Shown one piece after another: positions 54,189-63,710 of a DNA stretch of 64,000 nt. The position numbers and the translations under genes are program-made. This DNA comes from Glycocaulis profundi (GTDB lineage Bacteria; Pseudomonadota; Alphaproteobacteria; Caulobacterales; Maricaulaceae). Position 1 is the stretch's first letter. Every line of letters starts with the position of its first letter. The notes beneath the pieces were generated by a model. It did no database searches. It had not been told where the DNA came from and worked only from the letters and a program-made list of their open reading frames with translations. The stretch spans positions 48,188 to 112,187 of the forward strand of contig VJOU01000013.1 in NCBI GenBank assembly GCA_007050995.1, read 5' to 3'.

Positions 54189-54768
54189 CGCGCGGGGGGA
54201 ATTATAAAGTGAAGCAATTTATCGATATGTTTCATGAGGAAAGTTTAAGAAACAGATCCAAAGAAACGGTATTGTTTTTAGCTGCGTTTGAAGAGTTTTA
54301 CAACCGCGCAATAAGGAGGCCTCGAGAGTTCTTCGCAGACGAGTTTATTTTCTCGAAAGAGGGAGAAATTCGAGCTCCAGTTAGCGACGATTATCGTAAT
54401 TCAGTCCTCTCACTAAGTGCGAACGTTTTTGAAGCAAGTCTTTTGTGGCATGTGCAAGCAGGCGTGCTCTCCGAAAGGGATATGGCAGTAGCTAAAAGAT
54501 TGAAATTATATAGGAACGACGTGGCCCACCGACCATTTCACGTGCTCGGCGGCCGTTTTTATAAAAGTTGGGCAAGAAATAGAGCAGAGAGAATGTTGAA
54601 AAAATTAGAATCTTATTGGATCGAAGTCGATGTATCGACGGATCCTGATATCCCCGATGATTATGATCGAGCAGAAGCAATTTCCTTCTTCCGCATTTGG
54701 TACAATCATCTCGAAGCCGCACTGTCGAAGTAGCCCCGTGCGCCCATCGACGCCCCATCCCCCGCGCG
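54189..54768. repeat. Inverted repeat flanking the AT-rich gene
   Basis: CGCGC followed by a G-run (54189-54199) on the left is matched by the complementary C-run plus GCGCG (54758-54768) on the right. Together they enclose the only strongly AT-rich segment of the window. The arms are simple GC sequences, so coincidence is possible; no target duplication was found. Confidence 0.3.
54209..54733 (+). CDS. AT-rich orphan gene, HEPN-like protein
   Basis: Helical protein of 174 residues, strikingly AT-rich in base and codon use (many AAA, TTT, ATT) against the GC-rich surroundings, so probably acquired recently. Residues 102-107 read RNDVAH, i.e. R-x4-H, the catalytic motif of HEPN RNases of toxin and abortive-infection systems; the flanking helices (VFEASLLWHVQAGVLSERD before it) fit that fold. 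There is no antitoxin-like MNT partner next to it. The GTG start lies eight bases after a G-run; the ATG at 54227 is an alternative. It sits between recG and sdhE. Function inferred only. Confidence 0.72.
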   Translation: MKQFIDMFHEESLRNRSKETVLFLAAFEEFYNRAIRRPREFFADEFIFSKEGEIRAPVSDDYRNSVLSLSANVFEASLLWHVQAGVLSERDMAVAKRLKLYRNDVAHRPFHVLGGRFYKSWARNRAERMLKKLESYWIEVDVSTDPDIPDDYDRAEAISFFRIWYNHLEAALSK

Positions 54769-54783
54769 CTATATGCCCGGGCC

Positions 54784-55107
54784 ATGAGCGATGATCCGTT
54801 TTCCGATCCGAACAGGCCGATCAACGACGCCGACCGGCGCAAGCGGCTGCGCTTCCGCGCGTGGCGGCGGGGGTTCAAGGAGGCGGACCTGATCATGGGC
54901 CGCTTCGCGGAGGCTCATCTGGACACGCTGGCGCCCGCCGAGCTGGACGAGTTCGAGCGCCTGCTCGACGCGCCCGACACCGAGGTCTATGCCTGGCTGT
55001 GCGGGCGGGCCGAGGTTCCGGGCAATTTCGACGGGCCGGTCTTCCGCCGGCTGAAGGATTTCCGTATCGACGACGCGGCGGCCCAGGGCGACGGCCCCTC
55101 CGCCTGA
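54784..55107 (+). CDS. sdhE: SdhE/CptB family FAD assembly factor
   Basis: Small cytosolic protein of 107 residues that promotes covalent flavinylation of succinate dehydrogenase SdhA. The hallmark RGxxE is part of FRAWRRGFKEADLIMG (about residues 22-37), and LDEFERLLDAPDTEVYAWL follows. N- and C-terminal tails are slightly longer than in the E. coli protein. The ATG at 54784 gives the expected N-terminus. It sits 19 bases upstream of mfd, a frequent arrangement in alphaproteobacteria, so they are likely cotranscribed. Confidence 0.94.
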   Translation: MSDDPFSDPNRPINDADRRKRLRFRAWRRGFKEADLIMGRFAEAHLDTLAPAELDEFERLLDAPDTEVYAWLCGRAEVPGNFDGPVFRRLKDFRIDDAAAQGDGPSA

Positions 55108-55126
55108 CCAAGCAGGACTGCCTGAA

Positions 55127-58100
55127 TTGACCGAGCTGGAGCGCATCGCCCGGGCCCAGGGCCATCTGACCGTATGCGGCGCGCCGGAGGGGTTCGACGC
55201 GCTCGCCTTCTTCGACGCGGCGCGCCTGCGCGGCGGATTGTCGGTGTTCATCACCGCCGAGGAGAGCCGGGCGAGCGCCTTCGCGGCGGCCTGCGCCTTC
55301 TTCGCGCCCGACATCGAGCGCCTGCGCCTGCCCGCCTGGGACTGCCAGCCCTATGACCGGATCAGCCCCAGCCCCCGCACCGCCGCCCGGCGCGCGGGCG
55401 CGCTGCACCGGCTGGCCGCGCGCGGGGAGGGGGACGCGCCCCTGATCGTGATCGCCACGGTGAACGGGGTGATGCAGCGCTGCGCGCCGCGCGCGCTGAT
55501 GGCCGGGGGCGGGATCACGGCGAAATCGGGCGGCACGCTGGATCTCGAAGCCCTCAAGCGGCACTTCACCGTGAACGGCTACACCCGCGCGGCCACCGTG
55601 GCCGAGCGCGGCGACTACGCCATCCGCGGCGGGGTGGTGGACGTGTTCCCCGCCGACGCCGCCGAGCCGGTGCGGCTCGACTTCTTCGGCGACAGTCTGG
55701 AATCCATCCGGGCCTTCGACCCCGAGACCCAGCGCACCACCCGCCAGCTCAAGGACACCCATTTCACCCCCGTCAGCGAGATCGTGCTGGACGAGGCGGC
55801 CATCTCGCGCTTCCGCTCGGGCTTCCTCAAACGCTTTGGCGGCGGGGTGTCGGGCGATCCGATCTACGACAGCGTCAGCGCGGGCGCGCGGCCCGTGGGC
55901 GCGGAGCACTGGCTGCCCCTGTTCCACGAACGGCTGGACACGGTCTTCGATTATTTCGGCGAGGGCGCGCTGATCGCGTTCGAGCAGCTGGCGCTGGACG
56001 CCCGCGACGAGCGGGCCGAGCAGGTCGCGGACTACTACGCCGCCCGCAAGGACGCGGGAAAAACCGTGGCCAAGGGCGCGCTGTCCGCGCCGGTCTATCG
56101 CGCGCTGGAACCGTCCGAGCTCTATCTGTCCGTGGCCGATTGGGACGCGGCGCTGGACGCGCGGGACTCGCGCCGCTTCACCGCGTTTCAGGAGCCGGGC
56201 GAGGGGGTGGTGTCGCTGTCGGGCCGTCAGGGCCGGACCTTCGCCGCCGAGCGCCAGGCCGACCAGAACGTGTTCGAGGCCGCCCGCGCCCATATCGACG
56301 GCCTGAGGAAATCGGGCAGGCGGGTCTTCCTCGCCTCCTGGACCGAGGGCGCGTCCGACCGTCTGGCGAACGTGCTGTTCGAGCACGGTCTGAAACCCAT
56401 CCGGCCCTGTCCGTCATGGCCGGAGGCGGGCTCGGACCGCGCGGCGGTCAACCGCATCGTGATGCCGCTCGAACGCGGGTTCGAGACCGATGATCTCGCC
56501 TTCGTCTCCGAGCAGGACATTCTGGGCGACCGGCTCGCCCGGCCGCGCCGCCGCCGCAAGTCGTCCGACGTCATCGCCGAGGCGGGCAGCCTGTCGACCG
56601 GCGATCTGGTGGTCCATGCCGATCACGGGCTGGGCCGCTATCTGGGCCTGAAGACCCTGTCGGTGCAGGACGCCCCGCACGACTGCCTCGAGCTGGAATA
56701 CGCCGGGGGCGCCAAGCTCTTCCTGCCGGTGGAGAATATCGAGCTGCTGTCGCGCTATGGCGCGGATTCCGAGACCGCGCAGCTCGACAAGCTGGGCGGG
56801 GCGGCCTGGCAGGCGCGCAAGGCGAAGGCCAAGAAGCGCCTGCGCGACATGGCCGACCAGCTCATCAAGATCGCCGCGGCCCGTCACGCCCGCAAAGGCG
56901 TGGTGATCGAGCCGCCCAGCGGCATCTATGAGGAGTTCGCCGCCCGCTTCCCGTACGCGGAGACCGACGACCAGCTCTCCGCCATCGAGGACGTGTTCGA
57001 GGATCTGGGCCGGGGCCGCCCGATGGACCGGCTGATCTGCGGCGATGTGGGCTTCGGCAAGACCGAGGTGGCCCTGCGCGCGGCCTTCGTGACCGCCATG
57101 AGCGGGCGACAGGTCGCCGTGGTCGCTCCCACCACGCTGCTCGCCCGCCAGCATTTCCAGACCTTCGCCGAACGCTTCAAGGGCTGGCCGGTGCAGGTCC
57201 GCCAGCTCTCCCGGCTGGTCGGCGCCAAGGAAGCCGCCCTGACGCGCAAGGAGCTGGCCGAGGGCAAGGTCGAGATCGTGGTGGGCACCCACGCTTTGCT
57301 GGCCTCAGCGGTGAAATTCTCCGATCTGGGCCTGCTGATCGTGGACGAGGAGCAGCATTTCGGGGTCAAGCACAAGGAGCGCCTGAAAGAGCTGCGCGCG
57401 GACGTGCACGTGCTCACCCTGACCGCCACGCCCATCCCGCGCACGCTCCAGCTCGCCATGTCGGGCATCCGCGACCTGTCCATCATCGCGACGCCGCCGG
57501 TCGACCGTCTGGCCGTGCGCACCTATGTCGCGCCGTTCGATCCGGTGACCGTGCGCGAGGCGCTGCTGCGCGAGAAATACCGCGGCGGACAGAGCTTCTT
57601 CGTCGTGCCCCGCATCGCAGATCTCGAAGACACCGCCGAATTCCTGCGCGAGAGCGTGCCGGAGGTCAGCTTCGCCATCGCCAACGGCCAGATGGCCGCG
57701 GGCGCTCTCGAGGACATCATGACGGCCTTCTACGAGGGCCGGTACGATGTTCTGCTGTCCACGACCATCGTGGAATCGGGCATCGACATCCCCACCGCCA
57801 ACACGCTGGTGGTCCATCGCGCCGACCGCTTCGGCCTGGCCCAGCTTTACCAGCTCCGCGGCCGGGTGGGCCGGTCCAAGGCCCGCGCCTACGCCTACCT
57901 GACCACCCCCGCCCGCGAGAAGATCACCGAGGGCGCGGAGAAGCGCCTGAAAGTGCTCCAGTCCCTCGACAGCCTGGGCGCGGGCTTCACGCTCGCCAGC
58001 CACGATCTCGACCTGCGCGGCGGCGGCAATCTGCTGGGCGAGGAGCAGTCGGGACACATCAAAGACGTGGGCGTGGAGCTCTATCAGCAGATGCTCGAAG

Positions 58101-58618
58101 AGGCCGTGGCCTCCCTGCGCGACGGCGGCGACGAGGTGGACGAGGGCGAATGGTCGCCCGCCATCAATGTCGGCGCGGCGGTGCTGATCCCCGATTACTA
58201 CGTTCCCGATCTCGATGTCCGCATGGGGCTTTACCGGCGCTTGTCGAACCTCGACTCGAAGACCGAGCGCGAGGCGTTCGCCGCCGAACTGATCGACCGC
58301 TTCGGCCCGCTGCCCGAGGAGGTGGAAAGCCTGATGCAGGTCGTCGCCATCAAGGCGCTGTGCAAGGCCGCGGGCGTGTCCAAGCTCGACGCCGGACCCA
58401 AGGGCGCGGTCGCCACCTTCCGCGAGCACGCCTTCGCCGATCCCGTCGCCCTGATCGATCTGATGACCAAGAGGCCCGCCGACTACAAGCTGCGCCCTGA
58501 CAACACCATGGTCCTGCGCGGGGACTTCCCCGACGTGGACGGGCGGCTCAAGGGCGTTCAGAAACTGCTCGCCCCGCTCGCGGACGCGGCCCGGAGGGCG
58601 AAGAAGCAGGCGGCATAG
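55127..58618 (+). CDS. mfd: Transcription-repair coupling factor Mfd
   Basis: Displaces RNA polymerase stalled at DNA lesions and recruits UvrA. The protein has 1163 residues. The N-terminal UvrB-like module includes LPAWDCQPYDRISPSP. The RNA-polymerase-interacting (CarD-like) domain starts near residue 490 (LSTGDLVVHADHGLGRYLGL). The RecG-like motor has Walker A CGDVGFGKTEV, the DEEQHFG box, SGIDIPTANTLVV and YQLRGRVGRSKARAYAY, and a TRCF domain follows. The start is TTG at 55127, with AGGA about ten bases upstream. Confidence 0.97.
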   Translation: MTELERIARAQGHLTVCGAPEGFDALAFFDAARLRGGLSVFITAEESRASAFAAACAFFAPDIERLRLPAWDCQPYDRISPSPRTAARRAGALHRLAARGEGDAPLIVIATVNGVMQRCAPRALMAGGGITAKSGGTLDLEALKRHFTVNGYTRAATVAERGDYAIRGGVVDVFPADAAEPVRLDFFGDSLESIRAFDPETQRTTRQLKDTHFTPVSEIVLDEAAISRFRSGFLKRFGGGVSGDPIYDSVSAGARPVGAEHWLPLFHERLDTVFDYFGEGALIAFEQLALDARDERAEQVADYYAARKDAGKTVAKGALSAPVYRALEPSELYLSVADWDAALDARDSRRFTAFQEPGEGVVSLSGRQGRTFAAERQADQNVFEAARAHIDGLRKSGRRVFLASWTEGASDRLANVLFEHGLKPIRPCPSWPEAGSDRAAVNRIVMPLERGFETDDLAFVSEQDILGDRLARPRRRRKSSDVIAEAGSLSTGDLVVHADHGLGRYLGLKTLSVQDAPHDCLELEYAGGAKLFLPVENIELLSRYGADSETAQLDKLGGAAWQARKAKAKKRLRDMADQLIKIAAARHARKGVVIEPPSGIYEEFAARFPYAETDDQLSAIEDVFEDLGRGRPMDRLICGDVGFGKTEVALRAAFVTAMSGRQVAVVAPTTLLARQHFQTFAERFKGWPVQVRQLSRLVGAKEAALTRKELAEGKVEIVVGTHALLASAVKFSDLGLLIVDEEQHFGVKHKERLKELRADVHVLTLTATPIPRTLQLAMSGIRDLSIIATPPVDRLAVRTYVAPFDPVTVREALLREKYRGGQSFFVVPRIADLEDTAEFLRESVPEVSFAIANGQMAAGALEDIMTAFYEGRYDVLLSTTIVESGIDIPTANTLVVHRADRFGLAQLYQLRGRVGRSKARAYAYLTTPAREKITEGAEKRLKVLQSLDSLGAGFTLASHDLDLRGGGNLLGEEQSGHIKDVGVELYQQMLEEAVASLRDGGDEVDEGEWSPAINVGAAVLIPDYYVPDLDVRMGLYRRLSNLDSKTEREAFAAELIDRFGPLPEEVESLMQVVAIKALCKAAGVSKLDAGPKGAVATFREHAFADPVALIDLMTKRPADYKLRPDNTMVLRGDFPDVDGRLKGVQKLLAPLADAARRAKKQAA

Positions 58619-58624
58619 ACCTGT

Positions 58625-59893
58625 CTATACAGCCGCCAGCTCGCGCCGCTGCAGGCCCAGCTCGCTGAAACACCGGGCCAGAAGATCGTCCGCGCTGTCG
58701 CCCGGTATCGCCTGGGTGATGTCGAACTGGACCTCCACCCGGAAGGGCCGCATCGGATCGGCGCTCTCATAGGCGGTGCATTCGGCGATGGCGACCACAC
58801 GGGACGCCACGATGCGCGCTTCGGCCGCCGAGGTGTCGGGCAGGGCGAGATAGAACCGCCCACCGTCGAGCCGCACGGCCAGATCCTCCGCCCGCACGCA
58901 GTGGCGCAGCATGGAGGCGAACTGGACCAGCGCGCGCGAGGCGTGCCCGTCCGTGGCCGTGCGCACGCGGCGCGGCGCCTCGACCATCAGCGAGACCACC
59001 GACAGCGGCGACCGGCCCGGCTCGGCGGCCTTGAGCAGGCTGCCCAGATGCGCCCTTCCGAAGGCGGAGGCGAACAGATCGGTGTCCTCGTCCAGGATGG
59101 CGGGCAGGCGGCAGGCCTCCAGCCGTCCCTTGGCGCGTTTGCGCCGCTGGCGCTCGTCGGCCAGCGCCATGATCCGCCCGCGCATCTCTTCGGCGGTGGC
59201 TGTGGCGGGCACGATGTCGGAGGCGCCGCGGGCGAAGCCTTCCGCCGCCTGGCCGTAATCCTCCGACTGGGCCAGCAGCACGGTCGGCGTGTGATACAGC
59301 CGCGTGTTGCGGCGCATCGCCGAGCAGACCGTGTGCGCCAGATCGGGCGTGGGCAGGGTGGACAGAACCACCGCGTCGAAGGACCGCTCGTGCAGATAAT
59401 CGAAGGCGTTGAAGGTGGAGAATGCCGCGATGGTCTCCGCGCCCGCGCCGGCCATGGCGTGCTGAAGCCGCATGAAGGCGGGGCTGGGCGGGCCGACATA
59501 CAGGATCGCGGGCGCGGGCCGGGCCGATTTCGAGGCGTTGATGACATGGCCCATCGCGCCGATATCCTGGGCGCGCAGGGCCGCGCAGTCCTCAAGAACG
59601 CTCAGGCGCAGCAGGGAGCGCAGCCGCGCGGCGACCTGCATGGGGTGGGCGGGCGCCGCGATCACCGCGTCCGCGCCTTCGGCCTCGCCGCACAGCGAGA
59701 TCGCAACCCGCGCCAGGGGCAGGGGGGCGGGCGCCATCAGCACCACCGCGTCGGCGGGCTCGGCCTCGAAGCGCTCTGAAAGGGTGTCCGGCTCGCAGGG
59801 CCGGGCGGAGAAGCCCAGCGCACAGAGCTCGGAAGCGAGCGCGCCCGCTTCATCCGGCGCCCCGGCGATCAACGCTGTGGCTGCCCGTCCCAT
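58625..59893 (-). CDS. popA: PopA-like REC-REC-degenerate GGDEF protein
   Basis: Protein of 422 residues with two receiver-like domains (starting ATALIAGAPDEAG and PAILYVGPPSPAF) and a C-terminal diguanylate-cyclase-like domain, the PleD layout. The active-site motif GG(D/E)EF is replaced by DGGRF at residues about 343-347, so cyclase activity is unlikely. The inhibitory c-di-GMP site R-x-x-D is intact: RAED at 334-337, at the same distance as in PleD. This combination matches Caulobacter PopA, a c-di-GMP effector in CtrA degradation. The symbol rests on architecture, not alignment. It is convergent with mfd. Confidence 0.65.
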   Translation of the reverse strand: MGRAATALIAGAPDEAGALASELCALGFSARPCEPDTLSERFEAEPADAVVLMAPAPLPLARVAISLCGEAEGADAVIAAPAHPMQVAARLRSLLRLSVLEDCAALRAQDIGAMGHVINASKSARPAPAILYVGPPSPAFMRLQHAMAGAGAETIAAFSTFNAFDYLHERSFDAVVLSTLPTPDLAHTVCSAMRRNTRLYHTPTVLLAQSEDYGQAAEGFARGASDIVPATATAEEMRGRIMALADERQRRKRAKGRLEACRLPAILDEDTDLFASAFGRAHLGSLLKAAEPGRSPLSVVSLMVEAPRRVRTATDGHASRALVQFASMLRHCVRAEDLAVRLDGGRFYLALPDTSAAEARIVASRVVAIAECTAYESADPMRPFRVEVQFDITQAIPGDSADDLLARCFSELGLQRRELAAV

Positions 59894-59992
59894 GGGACCC
59901 CCGCGACCTGGACCGGCCGCATTGTGTCGCTCGTATTTCAATGTCACAACCCGCCACCCAGGTTTATTTTCAAGGGTCTGAGCCCTTTTGTG

Positions 59993-61144
59993 ATGGCATC
60001 TGAGCACACCGGCCCTTTGCAGGGCGTTAAAGTGATCGAATTCGCCGGGCTCGGCCCCGCCCCGTTCTGCGCCATGCTGCTGTCGGACATGGGCGCGGAG
60101 GTGATCCGCATCGACCGGCCCGGCGCCCATGGCGGCGGCGCGGCGGAGATCCTCGCACGCGGCCGCCGCTCGGTGGGTTTCGACCTCAAGCGCGCGGACG
60201 CGGTCAAAGCCTGCCTGACCCTGATCGAGCGCGCCGACATTCTGCTGGAGGGCTACCGCCCCGGCGTGATGGAGCGGCTGGGGCTGGGGCCGGACGTCTG
60301 CCTGAAAGCCAACCCGAAGCTGGTCTATGGCCGCATGACCGGCTGGGGCCAGCATGGGCCGCTCGCCCACGCGGCGGGCCATGACATCAACTACATCGCC
60401 CTGACCGGCGCGCTGGGCGGGATCGGCCAGCCTGATGCCCCCGCCGTGCCCCTCAACGTGATCGGCGATTTCGGGGGCGGGGCGCTCTATCTCGCCATGG
60501 GCGTGCTGGCCGCGTTTCACCACGCCAACCGGACCGGGCAGGGCCAGGTGGTGGACGCCGCCATCGTGGACGGCACGGTCTCGCTGATGAGCGCGGTCCA
60601 CCAGCTCTCGGCGATGGGCATGTGGCCGGGCGGGCGAGGGGAAAACCTGCTCGATGGCGGCGCGCCCTTCTATGGCGTCTATGAATGCGCGGACGGCGGC
60701 TTCGTCTCCATCGGCCCGCTGGAGCCTGAATTTCACGCCCTCCTGCTCGAAAAGCTCGGCCTGGCGGACGATCCCGATTTCGCGCAGCCCTATGACCGGG
60801 CGCGCTGGTCCGCCATGCGCGAAAAACTTCAAGCGGTGTTCGCCACGAAAACACGCGACGACTGGACCGCCGCGCTGGAAGGCACGGACGTCTGCTTCGC
60901 GCCCGTGCTGGACCATGCCGAGGCCGCCGGTCACCCGCACATGCGGGCGCGGGGCGCGTTCACCGAGATCGAGGGCGTGCGCCAGTCCGCGCCCGCCCCG
61001 CGCTTCTCGCGCACCCCCGGCGCGGTGCAGGGGCCCGCGCCCCGTCCCGGCGCGCACACCGAGGAGGTGCTGAGCGGCTGGGGATTCCCCTCCGATGCGA
61101 TCACCGCCTTGCGCAAGTCCGGCGCGCTGGGCAAAACGAACTGA
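59993..61144 (+). CDS. CaiB/BaiF family CoA-transferase (alpha-methylacyl-CoA racemase-like)
   Basis: Class III CoA-transferase-fold enzyme of about 383 residues, closest by eye to alpha-methylacyl-CoA racemase, which inverts 2-methyl-branched acyl-CoAs. GVKVIEFAGLGPAPFCAMLLSD opens the protein; GWGQHGPLAHAAGHDINYIA holds the catalytic His and NVIGDFGGGALYLA the Asp, and EPEFHALLLEKLGL the Glu region. These fit AMACR more than formyl-CoA transferase. The ATG at 59993 is chosen. It is divergent from the PopA-like gene. True substrate unknown. Confidence 0.9.
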   Translation: MASEHTGPLQGVKVIEFAGLGPAPFCAMLLSDMGAEVIRIDRPGAHGGGAAEILARGRRSVGFDLKRADAVKACLTLIERADILLEGYRPGVMERLGLGPDVCLKANPKLVYGRMTGWGQHGPLAHAAGHDINYIALTGALGGIGQPDAPAVPLNVIGDFGGGALYLAMGVLAAFHHANRTGQGQVVDAAIVDGTVSLMSAVHQLSAMGMWPGGRGENLLDGGAPFYGVYECADGGFVSIGPLEPEFHALLLEKLGLADDPDFAQPYDRARWSAMREKLQAVFATKTRDDWTAALEGTDVCFAPVLDHAEAAGHPHMRARGAFTEIEGVRQSAPAPRFSRTPGAVQGPAPRPGAHTEEVLSGWGFPSDAITALRKSGALGKTN

Positions 61145-61275
61145 GATGAACAATTCCGTTCAGGAGCCGTTCAGGCGGGGTCTGGTCATATGCCTCTCGA
61201 AAGCAACGGCATAACCTGTGTCAGTCCCTCGCCCTGCCGCTGCTTTCATCTGGGGCCACCGGTCCCGGCCGAGCC

Positions 61276-61298
61276 GCCGGCTGCTTCTCGCAGCCGGC
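61276..61298. terminator. GC hairpin upstream of the YihY gene, possible terminator
   Basis: A nine-base-pair stem, GCCGGCTGC / GCAGCCGGC with a TTCTC loop, is followed by GTTTCG. It lies about 130 bases after the racemase gene and 22 bases before the next start. The T-run is short, so termination or a 5'-UTR structure are both possible. Confidence 0.4.
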
Positions 61299-61320
61299 GT
61301 TTCGCGTTGAGGGGCCTGTG

Positions 61321-62238
61321 ATGTTCAAAGCCATCGCCGACACCGGCCGCGCCTTCGGCCTCGCCGTCATGCGCGTGCACGTCCTGGCGATCACCGTGCG
61401 GGCCATCGGCCGGGTCATGCAGCGCGAGGTGATGCTCTATGCGGGCGGGGCGTCCTTCTTCGCCCTGCTGGCGCTGTTTCCCGCCATCGCGGTCTTCGCC
61501 TCGATCTACGGCCTGGTCCACACCTCCACCGAGGCGCTCAACCAGGTCACCCAGCTCACCGAGGTCCTGCCCCCCGCCGTGGGCCGGTTCATCCTCGTCC
61601 AGCTCTCCCAGCTCACCGGCACGTCCTCCACCGTTCTGACCGTGCAGGGCCTTGTCGCCCTGTTCGTGGCCCTGTTCGCCGCCTCGCGCGGGACCAAGGC
61701 GCTGATCACCGGATTGAACCAGATCGCGGGCAAGGGCGACCTCAGATCCATCGTGAAGTTCAACCTGATCGCGGTCGCCGCGGTGCTGGGCGGGGCGGCA
61801 CTGGTCGCGGCGGCGAACCTCATCGTGTTCGCAGTGCCCACCATCATCCGTCCGGCCGCCGCCTTTCTGGGGTTCGAGGACATAAATCTGGGCTTCATCG
61901 TCAATGAGTGGACGGTGTCCATCCTGGCCATGGGCACGGCTCTGGTCCTGCTTTACCGCTATGTGATGCAGCGCGCGCAGGAGACCTCCTGGTTCGCATC
62001 GCTGATCGCCGCGGCCGCCGCCAGCGCCCTGTGGCTGGGCCTGTCGAAGGCCTTCACCGCCTATGTCGCCGCCTTCGTGAACGCGACCGCCTACGGCTCG
62101 CTGGGCGCGGTGATCGTATTCCTGCTGTGGATCTACTGGGCCGCCTACGCCCTGTTCTTCGGCGGCGCGCTGGCCGTCGAGATCGACAATCACCGCAGGC
62201 GCAAACCGCTGCCCGGGCCCCGTCCCGGCGAGGAGTGA
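61321..62238 (+). CDS. YihY/BrkB family inner membrane protein
   Basis: Polytopic membrane protein of 305 residues of the YihY/virulence factor BrkB (former RNase BN) family. Seen are MLYAGGASFFALLALFPAI (helix 1, about residues 38-56), SRGTKALITGLNQI, several Ala/Val/Leu helices, and a final helix LGAVIVFLLWIYWAAYALFFGG. The C-terminus is basic and Pro-rich. Despite the old annotation, these proteins are not nucleases; the physiological role is unsettled. The ATG at 61321 is chosen over the adjacent GTG at 61318. Confidence 0.92.
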   Translation: MFKAIADTGRAFGLAVMRVHVLAITVRAIGRVMQREVMLYAGGASFFALLALFPAIAVFASIYGLVHTSTEALNQVTQLTEVLPPAVGRFILVQLSQLTGTSSTVLTVQGLVALFVALFAASRGTKALITGLNQIAGKGDLRSIVKFNLIAVAAVLGGAALVAAANLIVFAVPTIIRPAAAFLGFEDINLGFIVNEWTVSILAMGTALVLLYRYVMQRAQETSWFASLIAAAAASALWLGLSKAFTAYVAAFVNATAYGSLGAVIVFLLWIYWAAYALFFGGALAVEIDNHRRRKPLPGPRPGEE

Positions 62239-62335
62239 TCGCCCGGGGGCTGGAATCGGACGCGCTACGCGATATAACGCGTACGACGAATTTAAACGGG
62301 CGTTGAAAATGCCCGCCGAACGGGAGGAAATCCGG

Positions 62336-63028
62336 GTGAAGAAAGTCTATTCCGACGCGAAATCGGCGCTCGACGGGCTGGTGTTCGACGGCATGACCGT
62401 GATGGCGGGCGGCTTCGGCCTGTGCGGCATCCCCGAGAACCTCATCACGGCCCTGCGCGACAGCGGCGCCAAAGACCTCACGGTGATATCCAACAATGCC
62501 GGGGTGGACGATTTCGGCCTGGGGCTGCTGCTGCACACCCGGCAGATCAGGAAAATGGTCTCCTCCTACGTGGGCGAGAACAAGACCTTCGAAAAACAGT
62601 ATCTGGGCGGCGAGCTCGAGCTCGAATTCAACCCCCAGGGCACGCTGGCCGAGCGCATCCGGGCCGGCGGCGCGGGCATCCCGGCCTTCTACACCAAGAC
62701 CGGCGTCGGAACGCTGGTCGCCGAGGGCAAGGAGCACAAGGAGTTCGGCGGCGAACAGTACGTGATGGAGACCGGCCTGATCGCGGACCTGTCCATCGTG
62801 AAGGCGTGGAAGGGCGACACCGAGGGCAATCTGGTGTTCCGCAAGACCGCGCGGAACTTCAACCCGATGATGGCCACCGCCGGCAAGGTCACCGTGGCCG
62901 AGGTCGAGGAACTGGTTCAGCCCGGCGAGCTCGACCCCGACCACATCCACACCCCGGGCATCTTCGTTCAGAGGATCGTTCAGGGCAGTTTTGAGAAGCG
63001 CATCGAACAGCGCACCGTGCGCGCGTAA
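62336..63028 (+). CDS. scoA: 3-oxoacid CoA-transferase subunit A
   Basis: Alpha subunit (about 230 residues) of succinyl-CoA:3-ketoacid CoA-transferase, which activates acetoacetate with CoA from succinyl-CoA in ketone-body/PHB use. Key blocks are [19 protein letters not shown] near residue 19, [36 protein letters not shown] and [14 protein letters not shown] prefer the GTG at 62336 because GGGAGG ends eight bases upstream and the length then fits; an in-frame ATG at 62309 lacks such a site. It forms an operon with scoB 20 bases downstream. Confidence 0.95.
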   Translation: MKKVYSDAKSALDGLVFDGMTVMAGGFGLCGIPENLITALRDSGAKDLTVISNNAGVDDFGLGLLLHTRQIRKMVSSYVGENKTFEKQYLGGELELEFNPQGTLAERIRAGGAGIPAFYTKTGVGTLVAEGKEHKEFGGEQYVMETGLIADLSIVKAWKGDTEGNLVFRKTARNFNPMMATAGKVTVAEVEELVQPGELDPDHIHTPGIFVQRIVQGSFEKRIEQRTVRA

Positions 63029-63048
63029 GCGAGAGGGAGGAATTGATC

Positions 63049-63696
63049 ATGGCCTGGACCCGCGACCAGCTCGCCGAACGCGCCGCGAAAGAGCTCGAGG
63101 ACGGCTTCTACGTCAATCTCGGCATCGGCATCCCGACCCTCGTGGCCAACTACATCCCCGAGGACATGGACGTGACCCTGCAGTCGGAGAACGGCATGCT
63201 GGGCATGGGCCCGTTCCCGCGCGAGAACGAGGTCGATCCCGACCTCATCAACGCCGGCAAGCAGACCATCACCGAGCTGAAGAAGACGAGCTATTTCAGC
63301 TCTGCGGACAGCTTCGGCATGATCCGCGGCGGGCACATCAACCTGTCCATCCTGGGCGCGATGGAGGTCTCCGAGACTGGCGACATCGCCAACTGGATGA
63401 TCCCCGGCAAGATGGTCAAGGGCATGGGCGGCGCGATGGATCTGGTCGCGGGCGTGCAGCGGGTGGTGGTCATCATGGACCACGCCAACAAGGCCGGAGA
63501 GCCCAAGCTGCTGAAGGAATGCGCCCTGCCGCTGACCGGCAAGGGCTGCGTGGACCGCGTCATCACCACGCTGGGCGTGTTCGACGTGGTCGAGGACGGC
63601 CTGGAACTGGTCGAACTCGCGCCTGACGTCACGCTCGACGAGATCGCCTCCAAGACCGAGGCGAAATACCGGGTCAAAGAGGGCGTCGGGGCGTAA
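63049..63696 (+). CDS. scoB: 3-oxoacid CoA-transferase subunit B
   Basis: Beta subunit (215 residues) of the same CoA-transferase. It carries the catalytic glutamate in [14 protein letters not shown] (about residues 45-58), which forms the glutamyl-CoA intermediate. [17 protein letters not shown] and [20 protein letters not shown] are further family blocks. The ATG at 63049 lies nine bases after GAGGGAGG. With scoA it gives the complete enzyme. Together with phaC elsewhere in the window, it fits PHB storage and reuse. Confidence 0.96.
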   Translation: MAWTRDQLAERAAKELEDGFYVNLGIGIPTLVANYIPEDMDVTLQSENGMLGMGPFPRENEVDPDLINAGKQTITELKKTSYFSSADSFGMIRGGHINLSILGAMEVSETGDIANWMIPGKMVKGMGGAMDLVAGVQRVVVIMDHANKAGEPKLLKECALPLTGKGCVDRVITTLGVFDVVEDGLELVELAPDVTLDEIASKTEAKYRVKEGVGA

Positions 63697-63710
63697 TCCC
63701 CGCTCCACCG

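Noticed and set aside
60453..60854. Minus-strand frame opposite the racemase-like gene
   Set aside because: Antisense shadow of a gene with clear catalytic motifs.
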